64,000 nucleotides of DNA, taken from NCBI GenBank assembly GCA_006538405.1, contig BJKQ01000007.1, positions 682,001 to 746,000 of the forward strand, written 5' to 3'. Below, in pieces: positions 32,708 to 44,722 of the stretch; position 1 is the stretch's first letter; the number at the start of each line of letters is the position of its first letter. The stretch comes from Hansfordia pulvinata. Its lineage: Eukaryota; Ascomycota; Sordariomycetes; Xylariales. The position numbers were made by a program, and so were the translations under genes. Under the pieces are notes generated by a model. That model saw nothing but the letters and a program-made list of their open reading frames with translations, had not been told where the DNA came from and searched no databases.

Positions 32708-33313
32708 TCACGAGCTGGCTAACCCTCCCGATGAGAAACGTCTGAAGGCTATGCAGAACGTCACCTCCGGAGACGAGTCAGTCTTGTATGGGAGGTAGGG
32801 TTCAACTTGAGATCCGTATGGGAAGTTTTGATTAGGGAATACGTCTCCCGGATCGAGCTTGAAATCGACCGAAACCGAAGTAAATCGAGAAGAACGTCTG
32901 CGAGTGGCAGCTCGACCATGGTGGATTCGGGCAGCTTCTGGTAAGTTGTAACTGACCGGTCCCTTTTTGTCCCTTACTCTGATGGTGTTGAGAGGCTTGG
33001 GTTGACCCCTCTTCTTGCTGGTCTTCGCTGGTTTCTGCGGCTCCTGTTGCTGCGTGGACTGATTGACCGTGGCTAGGCGTTCAGCACGATCCGTGTTCTG
33101 GAGATTGTCGTTGTCCTCTCGCTCAAAGACACCTTGCGTGTCGACGGGCTCGCTGACGTTTCGACGCTTCTCCCGTGCTGGTCGGCTCGCGTTGGCTAGC
33201 AATGATTGCAGCCTCACAACCTGACGGTTCAGATTGTTATTCAGTCTGGTCGGGGTGACTGCCCTGATATTTGAGATTGGACTGAAGCGTGATGCGAGGT
33301 GGTGCCCCTGCAT
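32708..33313 (-). CDS. Hypothetical basic, low-complexity protein
   Basis: An ATG frame of 201 codons starting MQGHHLASRFSPISN. It is rich in Arg, Lys, Gln and Asn, with a central stretch QQQEPQKPAKTSKKRGQPKP that looks like a nuclear-localising or nucleic-acid-binding disordered region, and a more hydrophobic end. Composition is less GC-biased than in the neighbouring genes. I recognise no domain. A second minus-strand frame at 33416-33690 lies just upstream and could be part of the same, decayed or spliced, gene. It may be a remnant of a mobile element, but nothing visible proves this. Confidence 0.35.
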   Translation of the reverse strand: MQGHHLASRFSPISNIRAVTPTRLNNNLNRQVVRLQSLLANASRPAREKRRNVSEPVDTQGVFEREDNDNLQNTDRAERLATVNQSTQQQEPQKPAKTSKKRGQPKPLNTIRVRDKKGPVSYNLPEAARIHHGRAATRRRSSRFTSVSVDFKLDPGDVFPNQNFPYGSQVEPYLPYKTDSSPEVTFCIAFRRFSSGGLASS

Positions 33314-34991
33314 TGGTTGCGGTTGTCACTGTTGTCCAAGGACCGGGAGGCATGAGGCGAGTTGCCAAATGTTGTGCCGATGAGACCCTAAAGCGTTTGA
33401 TCCGGGAAGGAGAATCTAAATACCACCATTGGACATGGTGCTAGGCAGGTTTTCAAAGTTGTCACTGAGACGGGAGAACAACTTGTCAAGGGCACCATCA
33501 CCTGCTATCTGGCCGACGATGACAATCGTAAACGCATGTATGCGAACATCTTCTGTCGCCTGCCTGGAGACACCCCTAGTCCCTGGAGTTGTTGCTGAGA
33601 TGGAGCCAAAAGCCCAGGGCACGAGATTATATGGTTGCAGATTTCGCTGGGGAATCGAGTGAAATCGAAGTATAGTCTCTTTGAAAGCTTGAGGCGGTGG
33701 AAAATGCGGCGACGAGCTCGGTGAGAGAGACAGGCGCTCTTTACCTTGACGTAGGCCTTCTGAGTGCCGTAATGCGGATCGTGATCGTTCCTTGACCCAA
33801 GGCACCTCGGTTCCGCGAAAGCTGGCCTGTCTATTTGTGCCTACTGGTCTCCAACGTGGAGGGCACACTTTCGTCCGACATCACTTGCCACTGGCGATGC
33901 CTCGGTTGGAAAGGTTCCTGGAGCCCTTCTACAACACACTAGCACGACCCCTGTTGTTGCTGGGGATCGATCTATGGGAACTCTGCTGTCAAGCCTCATC
34001 TATCTCGTGCTCTCTTCCCCTCTGCATCCCTAATGTCGACCCAACGGCCACCTTGGTTAAGACACGCCCACAATGGGCTTCGCGGCCTCAAAATTACTTG
34101 ACGAGTCTCCTTGCTGGGACACTCCGCATTCGAATGGAATCAACCGGAACACACGATGCCGATGGGTAAGGAAAAGAATTAGTTACCACGTCAGGCGCCG
34201 TTTGGTTCGTGATTCGTAATGGTGGTCCCTTCAAGTTCAAGATTGAGGAATTATTCCGTTTCTTTCCGCAACACAGTCTGCGAACCATAATACATAATCC
34301 CCTTATGCACCTGCTGCAGAATATGATTCATCTGACATTCTCACTCTGTGGTAGACGCGAGCTCTTGTTCTGCTGATTGAACATTATGCGATTGATCGAG
34401 GGGTCAAGAGGGTGGCCCCATCCATGTAAGCCATGTCCTCAGTCCTGGGTCGATCAAGTCTTCTTCGGCTAGTGCGGCGATCCTGAAGATGGTGAAGGGA
34501 AATTGTCGAGAAATGGCTGCCACGAAGTCTTGTTATCAAAGTGGTTTAGACTACATATTAAGCATATTTACAGTCAGTCTGCGTCGCTCGGTGGACAGGC
34601 CCAATCTACACAGACTTGGCACCGGCCATGTATGCGGATGGCCAGGATCGGGGGGGCAACCGTCCAATCTTGTAGTGTGAGGATGCATCAAAATATGAGT
34701 GTGAATGTTGGTTACCTAAAATACTATGGGGCCCAAGATGGCTGGTTGGCTGTCGGTACCCTTGGCCTTCCAAGGCTCGTGCTATTTCCCCCAACACCTC
34801 CGCGACAAAAAGAAGTCAACCCGAGACCGTTTAGAAGGAAAATTCCGTCACTTCGTCAATAGACCCTGGATATAGAAAAGAAAATGAAACATCGCCACAG
34901 GAGCGAATACGTCTTGTCTTGTTAAACTACCAGGTACCTCATGAGCCCGCTCAAATGAGCACCGCAAAATTCAAGACCTGGTGAGCTTCAA
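33314..34991. other. Stretch with coding-like fragments only
   Basis: Minus 33690-33416 reads sensibly (RIHAFTIVIVGQIAGDGALD) but has no ATG and stops at 33416. Plus 34187-34377 also reads sensibly (AVWFVIRNGGPFKFKIEELF) without a start. These look like parts of decayed genes or elements. I cannot name them. The right part is the 3' flank of the long nitrilase. Confidence 0.35.
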
Positions 34992-37900
34992 TTACCAGAC
35001 TGCACTTCTTGGCCGTACGATATGCGGGCCCAGCGAGGTGCCATCGGCACACTTTGACCAGGAGCTTTGCTTAGGCGCTGGCGCAGACTGCGGCGACTCG
35101 GGTGCAGGTCCGCTGTCGTCTTGAATGAGCTTCAAGGCGTGGGACAGATCGGAGGTACCAGTAGTTGGTGGTGTCTTGGGTGAGGTGTGTGAAGCTATCG
35201 AGTCCTCGGGAGAGGCATCCTTTGTTGAGAAAGGCATCATTTCGTCTATTTGAGACCCAACATCTGCAACCAATGCTGGGATTTGCTGGTCTGAAGCGTC
35301 AGAACGCCGCTTGGAAGATCCTCCACCAGAAGTGCTGGTGGCAGCTGTGTCTTCTCTGCCAGAGTTTCCGGCAGCCATGGAATTTGAGGACTTGGTCCGG
35401 TCGGACTCGGAGGAGGATCGGGTGGCTTGGTTGTGGTAGGCACAGTTTGGGGATCTCCGTACAATGACCTCGGCAATGATTTCGTTCTCGTCACCGGAAT
35501 CAGCTGGGTTCCCAAACAGGGAATAATTGGGAGAGATGCGCCGCAGTTCCGTCTCAAAGTCGTTAGCTACCGAGTCTGCGTCTCGGAAACCGTGGGTTGG
35601 CGCGCTCGGCCGTCTGGCTGGTGCTTGCACGCTTGTTTCCGCGCCTGCCGACGCTGGAAGCCTTCCTCGGCTAGGGGGACGGGCCCTAGTGGAATCGGAA
35701 ACAGCTTCCATAAGTAAAGGGCTCCCCGTTCGTTTCAGAGAAGCCACCGAGTTGCTTCGAAGATGACTCGCACGAGACATTGGTCGGAATGACGGCTCCA
35801 CGTTGCCCATGCGACTCCCGGGGCGCGGATTTGATGATGGATTCGTTGCCGAGCTTCCCCTCACACTTGGACTCGGAACGCGAGTCCTGCTGCAGTTACG
35901 TGATTTTGGAGATGATGGGCGCGCAGGACTTTCCTCGGATGCTTCTGCCGGGACAGTGCGCGGCCTGGTTGAATCAGAGGGCAGCTCAGATGAAGTGGTC
36001 GCCTCCTGGGTTGGAATGGTCCCAGAGGACGATAGAGCCCGCAGCCGATGTCTCGCTGCTCTATATTCTGGACTCTCTGTTGCAATTTCCGAGTGCTCCT
36101 GACGGCCGGCGCGGCTCGTGTTGCGTGACTTGTGAGATTTGCGGGAGGATGACCGTGTGCGGCCATGCCTGTCGACGCCAGAGTTCGCGGACGCGGATTG
36201 ACCGTTAGAAAGCTCTCTGGAGGGCTGGAACGTCCTGTAGTACTCCGTCGGCGAGTACTCGTCGACCGGTGCTGTGGCTTGCATGGGCGTCTTCAGCATG
36301 TTGTTGGAGGGTACCCAGAACAGCCGTGGTGATTTGGGAGTCGACATGTCCTCAAAAGCTGTGGTGGGCGTGGGTATATCGGTCTGTTGCTCGATCGTGA
36401 CGTGCCCGCCATAGATCCGAGAAGCACCCCCTCGAGAAACACCAACTGCCGGGTGCGGCGTGTGTACGTGGTTTTTCGTAGGCCTGTGAGCATCGCCGGG
36501 GATGATGAGCTTCGGTCTCACTGCCTGGGATGTCGGGCTCGGTCCAGTAGGCGTAGGGATGGTTTTCCTTTCAGCAGCAGGCGATGGCGCCTTTCTCGCC
36601 GCTGACATTTGAGAGCTGGAGGTCCTTGAATGGCTGCTAGAGTCCCGTGTCCTGGAGCGGCTCCCGCTCTTGTGCCTCCCTGTGTCCTCAGCGATGGCGA
36701 CACGCTTGATGTTCCTTGATGGCTTGGAATGCTTCGAGCTTTTTGAAGAAATCGAGCCGTGGTGGGATCGGCTACTGGTGACACTGTTGGCACTTGACTT
36801 TTGACTAATCGGCACATAATCGAACTCTTTTGTGAAACCCGGAAGTTCCGGAGTAGGTGCGTGGTTGACAACTGATTTGGCGTTTGGTGGCACAAGCGTA
36901 GAGACGTTCTTTTCGCTGTGTCTTTCCGGCTTGGCGCTATCGGGCGCTGGCGAGCCGTATCTCGGTGCGTCGTCTTTCTCTCCCCAGACACCTTTGATCT
37001 CTCCCTTGGAAGGAAACACCGGCGTGTAAGCAGAGACGGCTGCAGAAGAAATGGGCGTGTAAGCCGGCGGGTCTACGGGAGAGACCACCGTAGACAGCGC
37101 ACCGCCCCCAGGGCGGTACGTCAAGTGAGCGTACGGTTCGTTTTCGGTGTCCACGACGAGCAGTTCCTTATCCCCTCGCCCTAAGAGACCGTAAACAGAA
37201 ACCTGGCCGTCTTTGATACCGAGCACAGCGCTGGTACCGGCGTACACAGCCTCGTCCTCGGTGCCTGTCCGGTTGCAGAAGACCACGATGGTTTCCTCGC
37301 GACTCTCGGCCCTGATGAGGGGCTCAAGTCTGGTAACCCAGTACGTGAGCGTGTCCAAATCCGGCTCCTGAGGCATCCGGCTGAAATCTCGAGGCTCTTC
37401 CTGCGTGATCCACGCCATGGATACGATCACGACGTTGGAGGCCATTTCGAGCACATGAAAAGCGAACTCGAATGCGTGCCAAGGCGCCTCGAACTTGTAA
37501 GGACTGCTGCATGTCAGTAATAGCCCTCGAAGTGGATCAGGGAGCCTGGAGAACGAACTTGATGTCCATGCCTAATGTCAGGTTAGCGGGTGAGGAGCGG
37601 CAGAACATGGATGGGGCGACATACATATTCCCATGGAGGTGTTGCCGAGTCCGGGCACGTAGCCTTCCCAGAAGCCTTCAGGCCCTTCCAGAGCCCATGT
37701 CTCGTCGGTAGCATAGAGAAAGCTCTTCCGGTAGTTGGCGATCGTTTCGCCGTCATTGTTGACGACGATGACGGAATTGTAGTATTCTGGGGAGGTGGGC
37801 TATTTGGGGCTGACGTCTACCTTTTCGGGGTAGCCGACGGTGACGGTGCAGTTATGCTTGAGGGCTGTCGTTCGAGCCCATAACGCGCTGATTCCGGAGC

Positions 37901-38163
37901 CCTTTGGCTCGAGGTAAGGGTTGATGTGCCGGAGAGACTTGAAGTTGTATCCTTTGGATGTGTCAGCTAAACGCCGGCCAGGAGCATGTTCTGGCTCGCA
38001 GGGGCATCGGCCGGGTCGCTGACTTACCTGTGAAGGCAAGCTCGGGCAGGACGAGGAGGTCGAGGTCGTCGGGGTTGGCTCGGCTCAGGACGGCATCGGC
38101 GCGATTCAGATTGTTGTCGAGATCGCCCACCTGGGGAGCGAACTGCAAGCAAGCAATCCGCAT
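34992..38163 (-). CDS. NTA1: Nta1-like protein N-terminal amidase with long disordered tail; in-frame TAG
   Basis: Four exons: 38163-38028, 37951-37625, a 13-nt microexon 37571-37559, and 37503-34992, about 995 codons. The N-terminal 280 residues are a nitrilase-fold amidase with the triad E41 (LLVLPELAFTG), K121 (NYRKSFLY) and C155 (GICMDINPYKFEAPW), the pattern of fungal Nta1, which deamidates N-terminal Asn and Gln in the N-degron pathway. About 700 residues of Ser/Arg/Pro-rich disordered tail follow (SRKSHKSRNTSR and similar), absent in yeast Nta1 but usual, as I recall, in related moulds. Codon 96 (37802-37800) is TAG, between VDVSPK and PTSPEYYNS; the frame is unbroken on both sides and related proteins have Trp there, so it looks like a TGG to TAG change or a sequence error. 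No plausible intron removes it. As read, the gene could not make active enzyme. Confidence 0.85.
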
Positions 38164-41100
38164 TGTGGCTGGGCGCTGGCTGGCCGTTCACTCGAAGGCG
38201 GCGCGCGCTGTCGGGGGAGCGGGTTATAGGATTCGAATATGGGCACCAACACTCCCGATTCAAAGCACGAGACAGCAAGCGCGCGCCGACGAGGTGACAC
38301 AAAGGGGAAATCGAGGAACGCAAGGGAAACAGAAACACGGAAGCGAACGAGAAGACTGCCTAGTGGGGAGAGGCAAGTATGGGGAGGTGGAGGGGGCAGG
38401 CCTTAACAGGCAGCCCACTTACACGGGGGCTGAGCTGAGCAGGGCTGGGCCAGGACGCGGCCGCCGGCGGCATTGGTAGATGGCGGTAGTGGTGTTGGTG
38501 GTCGTGGTGGTATTGCCGCCGTCGCTGCTGATCGTCGTGTGGCCCGCGGCACGCACAACGTCTTGTCCTGCTTTTCCTGTGTGCCGGCCGGCCGGCCAAG
38601 GGCGATGGGTACCTGGGGATGCCGGCGCGGCCTGGGTACCATCTTGGCTGGTTGCCCGCTCACTGGGAGGTGCGCACACCGCACTCGATCGAACGGGAAC
38701 TGACGAGCCATGTGCACAGTCGGGCAGCCCGCCGGTCACACTGACCAAGCCGGCCGGGGGGAATAAGGGAGGAGGGAAGCAACGGGTGTGGAGATGACGA
38801 GAGTGGGGCCTGGGACTCGCCTCAGCCAACGGCACGGGCGTGTTAAGCGCTGGCGAGTGCTCGACCCTGCGAGTATTAGTCCCAACACCGCAAGTGGACG
38901 GCAGCAGCCATGGGTGGTAGGAGGTACCTAATCTGCAGTACACTTTACTTGGATCGAACACAGTCGGCCGGCAGGCACACAAGTACAGTAGAGGGTTGCC
39001 GGCGCACCAGCGGTCCTAGTCAATTGGGGACCGGGCCGTGGCCCTGCCTGCATTGTCCTGTGCCCCTCGCCGGCCTGCCGTGCAATCTGATTGGTAGCGT
39101 CTTCTGCAGCCCTGATGCGCCACAGCTCCGCTCCCCCAAGTCGTTGCCAGCGCGGCCGGCAGCCCGGCGACGATCATCCAATCGACCAACGACGGAGTCT
39201 GTGGGCGAAATAACGAGGGGGCGTTGTCACCTCCAGTGCGTGTGCCTGTGTGGGTGTCCAGTGTCAGCCGTCTCGGGCACGTCCTCCATCGTGTACCACG
39301 TCAGTCGAAGTTTGGTGTGCAGATAAGGTAACGTAATGTATGGAGTGGAAGTCTCGCTTCGGTAGGTAGGTTAGGTACCGTAAGTCATGTTAGGTAGGTA
39401 CCTTGAGTACATGCAATTTAGATGCTCGCATATCCGCATATTCTTGGGCCATCATGGGCCGGAAGTTGCGCGTCAAGTCTTCGTCTTCTTAAGCGCCTGC
39501 CCAAAAACCCGTGCGCGGAGGGCCGAGTATGAGGCCAAGTACATCCAATTGATGCGAATTTCGTACATCAGGCTACTACATGGAGGTATGACCTACTATG
39601 CACGGATGTAGATACATCATGTGTGATGATCGAAGCCTCCACGAACTCAGCGGCTCACAGCGTGGGGCGAGAACCCCCAGCCACTGGCGAATAATCGCAC
39701 GAGGTAGATACTGGGCGCCACCCAAGAAATCCCATCAAGTCGCATGAGAATTCCCCATGCAACCCCCTTCTGCCCGTGCCACGAGCAGCCTCCGTTGAAA
39801 GCCCACATCGTCGTCGAGATCGCTCAAGGCAAGACTGTATCAGACGCCACCACGCCCGAGCAGGGCATCTATTCGGAGGGTCACCATTCCTGTCTCTGCA
39901 CTCAAGGGACTGGACTGCCACCCTGAATTTCAGAATCAGACTCTCTTTCTCCTCTCCAACTCTGTCCCGGCAGCTTGGTTATCGTCAGACCGGTCGACTC
40001 TCAGACTCTCGAGGAGCCACACAGATCGACCCATCCCGCAAAACATCCTCCGGGTACGCTGGCCGGTGTCTCCCATTGGCCTCCGCGTGGGCCAAAGCCA
40101 CCCCTTGGACGGGCGATGGACAGACGAGGGCGTCACGGGGCTCACACTGTACGAGGCTCGTGGGGCCCGAGCATGCGAGAGTACTCGCAGAAAGGACCGC
40201 CAGCTTAGACCTGTTCCGGCGGGCGTGACTGCAATTCAGAACCAACAAAACGAAGCTGGCCAATGGCTACGGCCTCGATGCATTAGCCCTTTCGGGTTGA
40301 CGCCGACGGACGGGCCCGATAGGGGGCAGCGGCGAAACGTTGTCCAGGGTGAATGGACGAGGGGCGGAGCGAAGCGCGCAGAGGCACATGCAAGGATAAT
40401 GAGCAAAGCGGGTCCATTCGACTCGTCAAAGTCGCACTCGTGAGCACATCGGTTCGACTCGTGACGCTCATCAGAGCCTGGCCGGATCAGATAATAACGA
40501 GGCTGGAAATTTTTGAGACGGAGGGCACGCACTCTGAAGGACCTTCGCTGACGGATTGCACGACTTGCGAGGCTTTATTCACAGCCAGATGCCCCGGGCG
40601 ATCAAACACGGGCACTCATCAGGTAGGCCCAATGCGCCCTGGAAAAGAGCGTGGGTGCATGGGTCAGTCCTGGCGCACGAAACCCATGGACCAGATATTC
40701 CAGGGCCTGCCCCGCGAAAGGCCTGTGCTGCACATCCCGCGCGCGCCCCTCCGCGGCTCGCTGGCGCTTAAAGAATGGGTCAGATCGACTTGCCACCTCG
40801 CGCCCTCGTACGAGTATGCCCGTGGCCACCCTCAGGTCTTGAGGCGGAGATAGATGGGGCCTTGCGTCTGGGCTGTGAGCTACCGGAAAGTGTTGTTTCT
40901 GGCAAGCTGGCTCGAGACCAGCGATCGCCTCCCGTGGATCGAACGTGTGAGCAGACGCGTTTCCCCCAAGCCGTCCACAGGGAAACAGAGCGGGACGACA
41001 CCAACCATCCGGCCAATGTTCTAGGGTTCTAGCTATAGATAGGAGCTTCCATCCATCCAGGCTGGATGGTTACTCACATCGTCCTCGGCGAGAATGGGTG

Positions 41101-41682
41101 TGGTAATGGCGGGGGAAGGCCCCACGAAATGCAAGGGGGCCAACTTGCCTACACACAAATACCAAAAACTCGCAAGTAAGGCTGCCATTGCGGCCCGCAC
41201 CGTGTCTGTTGTGCGACCCTCCATGCCGCCCCGATACTTCCCAGTCTGGTTTCAAGAATCCCCGTTGCGGTTCTCCTCAACGTTGCCTCGCCTCTCGATC
41301 TGACGCAGGTGGCCGAACTGCCACACCCGCCCCGCGTCCGGTTGGCGGGGCCTCTGTTTGACGCTCGCGTGCTCCGAAGCAGCCACCTCATCGTGCGTTG
41401 TGAGGAGGAGGAGGAGGGAGAGGAGCTCCAGCCTCGCAAGCGCCTCGGACGCCTGCATGACTTGTAAGATGCGAGCGCCGACGAGGCGCATCCTGGCGGG
41501 GCTCGATTCGCGTTACGGCAGCTCGCCTGGCCCCTATAATTGGCGAACGCTCGCTGCCGCGCTTATAAATGCGCAAGGCACGCAGGTCAAGTGGCGGTGG
41601 CCCGAATCCCTGCCACGCTGGATGAGACACACACACACACACGGGACTCTGGACTCCCCGCGAAGACAGTGCACCATCTGCT
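38164..41682. other. Intergenic stretch of about 3.5 kb
   Basis: No gene I can support. TAGG-type repeats sit at 39361-39400 and a (CA)n run at about 41628-41642. Long open frames at 38.4-39.3 and 39.7-40.9 kb show no family motif, no signal peptide and no splice pattern. Confidence 0.45.
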
Positions 41683-42766
41683 ATGAGCCGTCCTCCTGAC
41701 GGGATTTGGGACCTCGCGCCCGTGCTGAACCGCTGGAAACCCCCGGGCTCGGGAGGATCCACTCTCGTGCCTTTTCATGTTGGGTTGGCCCTCGGCGTAA
41801 GCGCCCTGGCAGCAAATTGTAATCAAGACGCCGCATCTGCTGGCCCTGTACTTGATCACCTGGGTCAGAGGGCCATTGGTGTTCGGCGACCGGAAATACC
41901 AAAATAGAGGAGACTTTTTAGCCGCGACCACGGACAGGTGGTGATATCTGGGGTTTGTGTGGGACAGTCCGTCAAGACTGGCGTCCCAGAAGCGCACACG
42001 GTCGCAGATGCTCAAGGATGACTCTGACGATGCGCACAGCGCCGCCCAGCCTTGTAGTGACGAGGGTTCCGTTCCCGACGCCGGCGAAGAGGAAGTCGAC
42101 GGCGAGTTTAATGATGCCGAAATCAAGCTTGAGGACATCGGTGACTTGAATTAGCCCATTTCTATATGGATGAGCCATGCTCGATTTTTCCTTTACTATC
42201 ACAGAGCGCTGCAGAGAAGCTGGTCATAATGAGGACGTTCAATGCCCTGGAGTCTGTGTGCCTGTCAGCGGATCTTAAGATGGCGTCGTCGACAAATCAG
42301 TGGACGACGACGACGACGACGACCCGAAGAAGCTCCAACCAAACGGAGAATATCGAAACAGACTCCTGGTCGGAGATCCAAGGAGGATGTCTCGAGAGAC
42401 CCGGCAAGTTGTGTAAGGCTGCCTGGGGGTTCTCAGAAGTCTTGGTGGAACATCCTTGCCTCTACGTGGGCTTGACACGTCGCGTATGCTGTCGAGCCTC
42501 TCAAGGTTCCTCTGGCTACACGCACTGCCAATGGGATAACTCACAAGAGAAACACGATTACTTGATGGATCGTATTCTCAAGAGAGGCCGGGAGCGACAG
42601 TGGGAGAAGGCCAAACACGTCGGCCGCTCTCAGACTATCAACATAATGTCGGCGGCCTTCGTTCTGGCCCATGAGATATGGCAGATAAATGGACTATTGG
42701 CCCACCAACTCTCTGCATGCTGCTTCCTTTGCTTGTTATCAGTGGCAAGGTCTCTTGTCATATGAC
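41683..42766 (+). other. Coding-like fragments, possible decayed gene or element
   Basis: Three plus-strand stretches look coding but do not join: 41683-41907 (starts MSRPPDGIWDLAP), 41957-42154 (acidic end, GEEEVDGEFNDAEIKLEDIG) and 42166-42768. A good acceptor (TTTACTATCACAG, ending 42210) could link the second and third. Within the third, another frame (42279-42416) reads DGVVDKSVDDDDDDDPKKLQ, and around 42211-42250 there is a zinc-knuckle-like spacing RCREAGHNEDVQC. These hints suit a degraded transposase or orphan gene; none is decisive. Confidence 0.25.
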
Positions 42767-43463
42767 ACTGGCCGTCTCACTCCCTGCCAGACCCTTCATG
42801 AAGCGTTTGAATGAAATGGCCACTGCGAGTTGTACAAGCCCAGGCCTCAGCATGCTTTGATGAGCAAGGGCACTATAGTACAGCGTGTGCTCTAACTTTT
42901 CTTGACTCACCCGTCCGAATACTGATTTACTTTGCCCGGGCGGCGATCAGGTTTACGATCAGAGGCTCAACTAGAACATAAGTCAGCCCCGGTTTCCTAG
43001 ATTTGCATACTGTATCGAGTATGCGTTTAGCTCTACCAATGCCTAGTGAGAGTTTGTCAATCCATACGCAAGGTGATGCTTCATCTTGCAAAAGTCTCCA
43101 GGTGTCTTAGCTGATGTCCCTTGTATTACACATTCTCTATGGGCTCACATAGTCGACATGTGAACGCGCATTAGGTCAAAATCATCTTCAAGGCTCACCA
43201 ACGGCGACTCGTCACATTAAACCTACCGCCTGTAGTGGTTAACAACCCTTCTACCTTTACCTGGGCCCAGTAGTTCTGCGATGCCTCGACAAACTTCACC
43301 TCAACCGCTTCGTTACCGAAGACTCAAGATGCGCAATGCAAGACCCGACAACATGAATCTCAGCATCTCCTTAAGAACGCGGTTGGACAGATCAAGCATT
43401 ATTATTCCGTAACTATTGCCGGCTGGAAGAGCATCGGTTTGTGTATAGTATAAGCGGTATTCC
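42767..43463. other. Intergenic stretch, AT-richer
   Basis: Somewhat lower GC than its surroundings, with no open frame of note. It is the 3' flank of the derlin gene on its right side. Confidence 0.5.
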
Positions 43464-44722
43464 TTAACCCAACCGACGGCCTGGGCCCTTACTTCTCCAA
43501 GAGTCGGGAAGAGGCCCTCCACCACCACCACCACCCGAGCTTCTCGATGGCATGAATGCTTGTCCATACGAAGTGTTCTGAACCCTGGGGGACTGCACGA
43601 TGCGCGAGAGAAAGCTGGGCGTCGGGATGAGATTGGTACCGTTGCCGAATTCCGGGTAGATACGGGTGAGGAAATCATGCAGATGGGCCGCGGGAATGCC
43701 AGTAGCAGCAACCATGAGGGCAGTTGGGCCGCCGCTCAGCAGCTCCATCAATAGCAGACAGTACGGCATGGTCTGAGCCGGGATGGTCAGGATGAAGAAG
43801 TGAGCGCTGGCGCCTCGCTGGTCCTGGACCGCAGTGTAACAGATCGAGATGATCAGAGCCGACAGGAACGTTCCAGCACCTGTCAGAAGTTGGTTGAGAA
43901 GCTACAAGCTTGTCAGCTCATGGGGTCACGTTTGGTACCGGTACGGCATTCGACACAGAATTGCCAACGAGGGCAAGAGGTCAAAGAAATGTAGGGCTCT
44001 TAAAACCACCCGAGCAAACTGGTCCGAAGACCTCACTCGAGTCATCCATGTAGAAATCCCACCATGCCTGCACTCAACACTGACCCTAATGAGGTTTGTG
44101 AAAGATGGGCCAGGCTCAGTGCAAGGGTAATCTTCCTCTTTTCCAGGAACCGTCACAGCTGTAGTGGCAACTCACTGTGCGGGCAGATATAAGAGGTAGG
44201 GTGCAAGGGAGCAGGGGAAAAGGGAAGACCGCAATTGAATACGGCGGGGCTTAGGCGGTGATGACCTACAATGATGACGCTTCCAGTGACCATGAGATAC
44301 CATACGAGGTCTTCTTTCTTGGAGAACTTGGAGTTTCCTCTCTCGAGCTGGCTCAAGTAGGTGAAGACTGGGTCATCAACGTCAGCGGCGGCCCGGGACA
44401 TGTTGCTCGGCAGTGCATACTGAAGTAGGGCTCGAAGATGACTGCCAATTGCGGTCGCGTGATCAAGAAGCTGGTTACGAATCGGTGCAGGCCGGGAGGG
44501 AAGCCGAGAAGGTGGTACTGGGCGTTGAGCCAGAAAGGCTCCATCGAGAGCAGACCGGTGTACACGGCGACCGAGCATACGAATACAATAGTAGCGACCG
44601 TCCTGTGGTGAAGCCTGTTAGCTGTGGTTCGGATGAACGCGATGCGCCGGCGCGGCGGATAGGGAAAGTGCTTACCTAGCGATAGGCGGCGTGGCCATGT
44701 AGGCGTTCATTACGTCCGACAT
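43464..44722 (-). CDS. DER1: Derlin, Der1-like ER-associated degradation protein
   Basis: Four exons: 44722-44676, 44602-44421, 44367-44270 and 43901-43464, giving 254 residues; the third intron is long (368 nt). Derlins are rhomboid-fold pseudoproteases of the ER membrane that help pull misfolded proteins out for ubiquitination by Hrd1-type ligases and degradation. The family signature is clear: start MSDVMNAYMATPPIART, then FPPGLHRFVTSFLITRPQL, LSQLERGNSKFSKKEDLVWYL (the WR-type region is here LHRF), the helix LLNQLLTGAGTFLSALIISI, then GGPTALMVAATGIPAAHLHDFL and RIYPEFGNGTNLIPTP. Several helices span the protein, and a Gly-rich cytosolic tail ends RSKGPGRRLG. No rhomboid Ser-His dyad is expected or seen. 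Housekeeping; nothing looks damaged. Confidence 0.93.

Noticed and set aside
33416..33868. 150-codon minus-strand frame as a gene of its own
   Set aside because: It begins at GTG; only its second half looks coding, so it is noted as a fragment rather than a gene.
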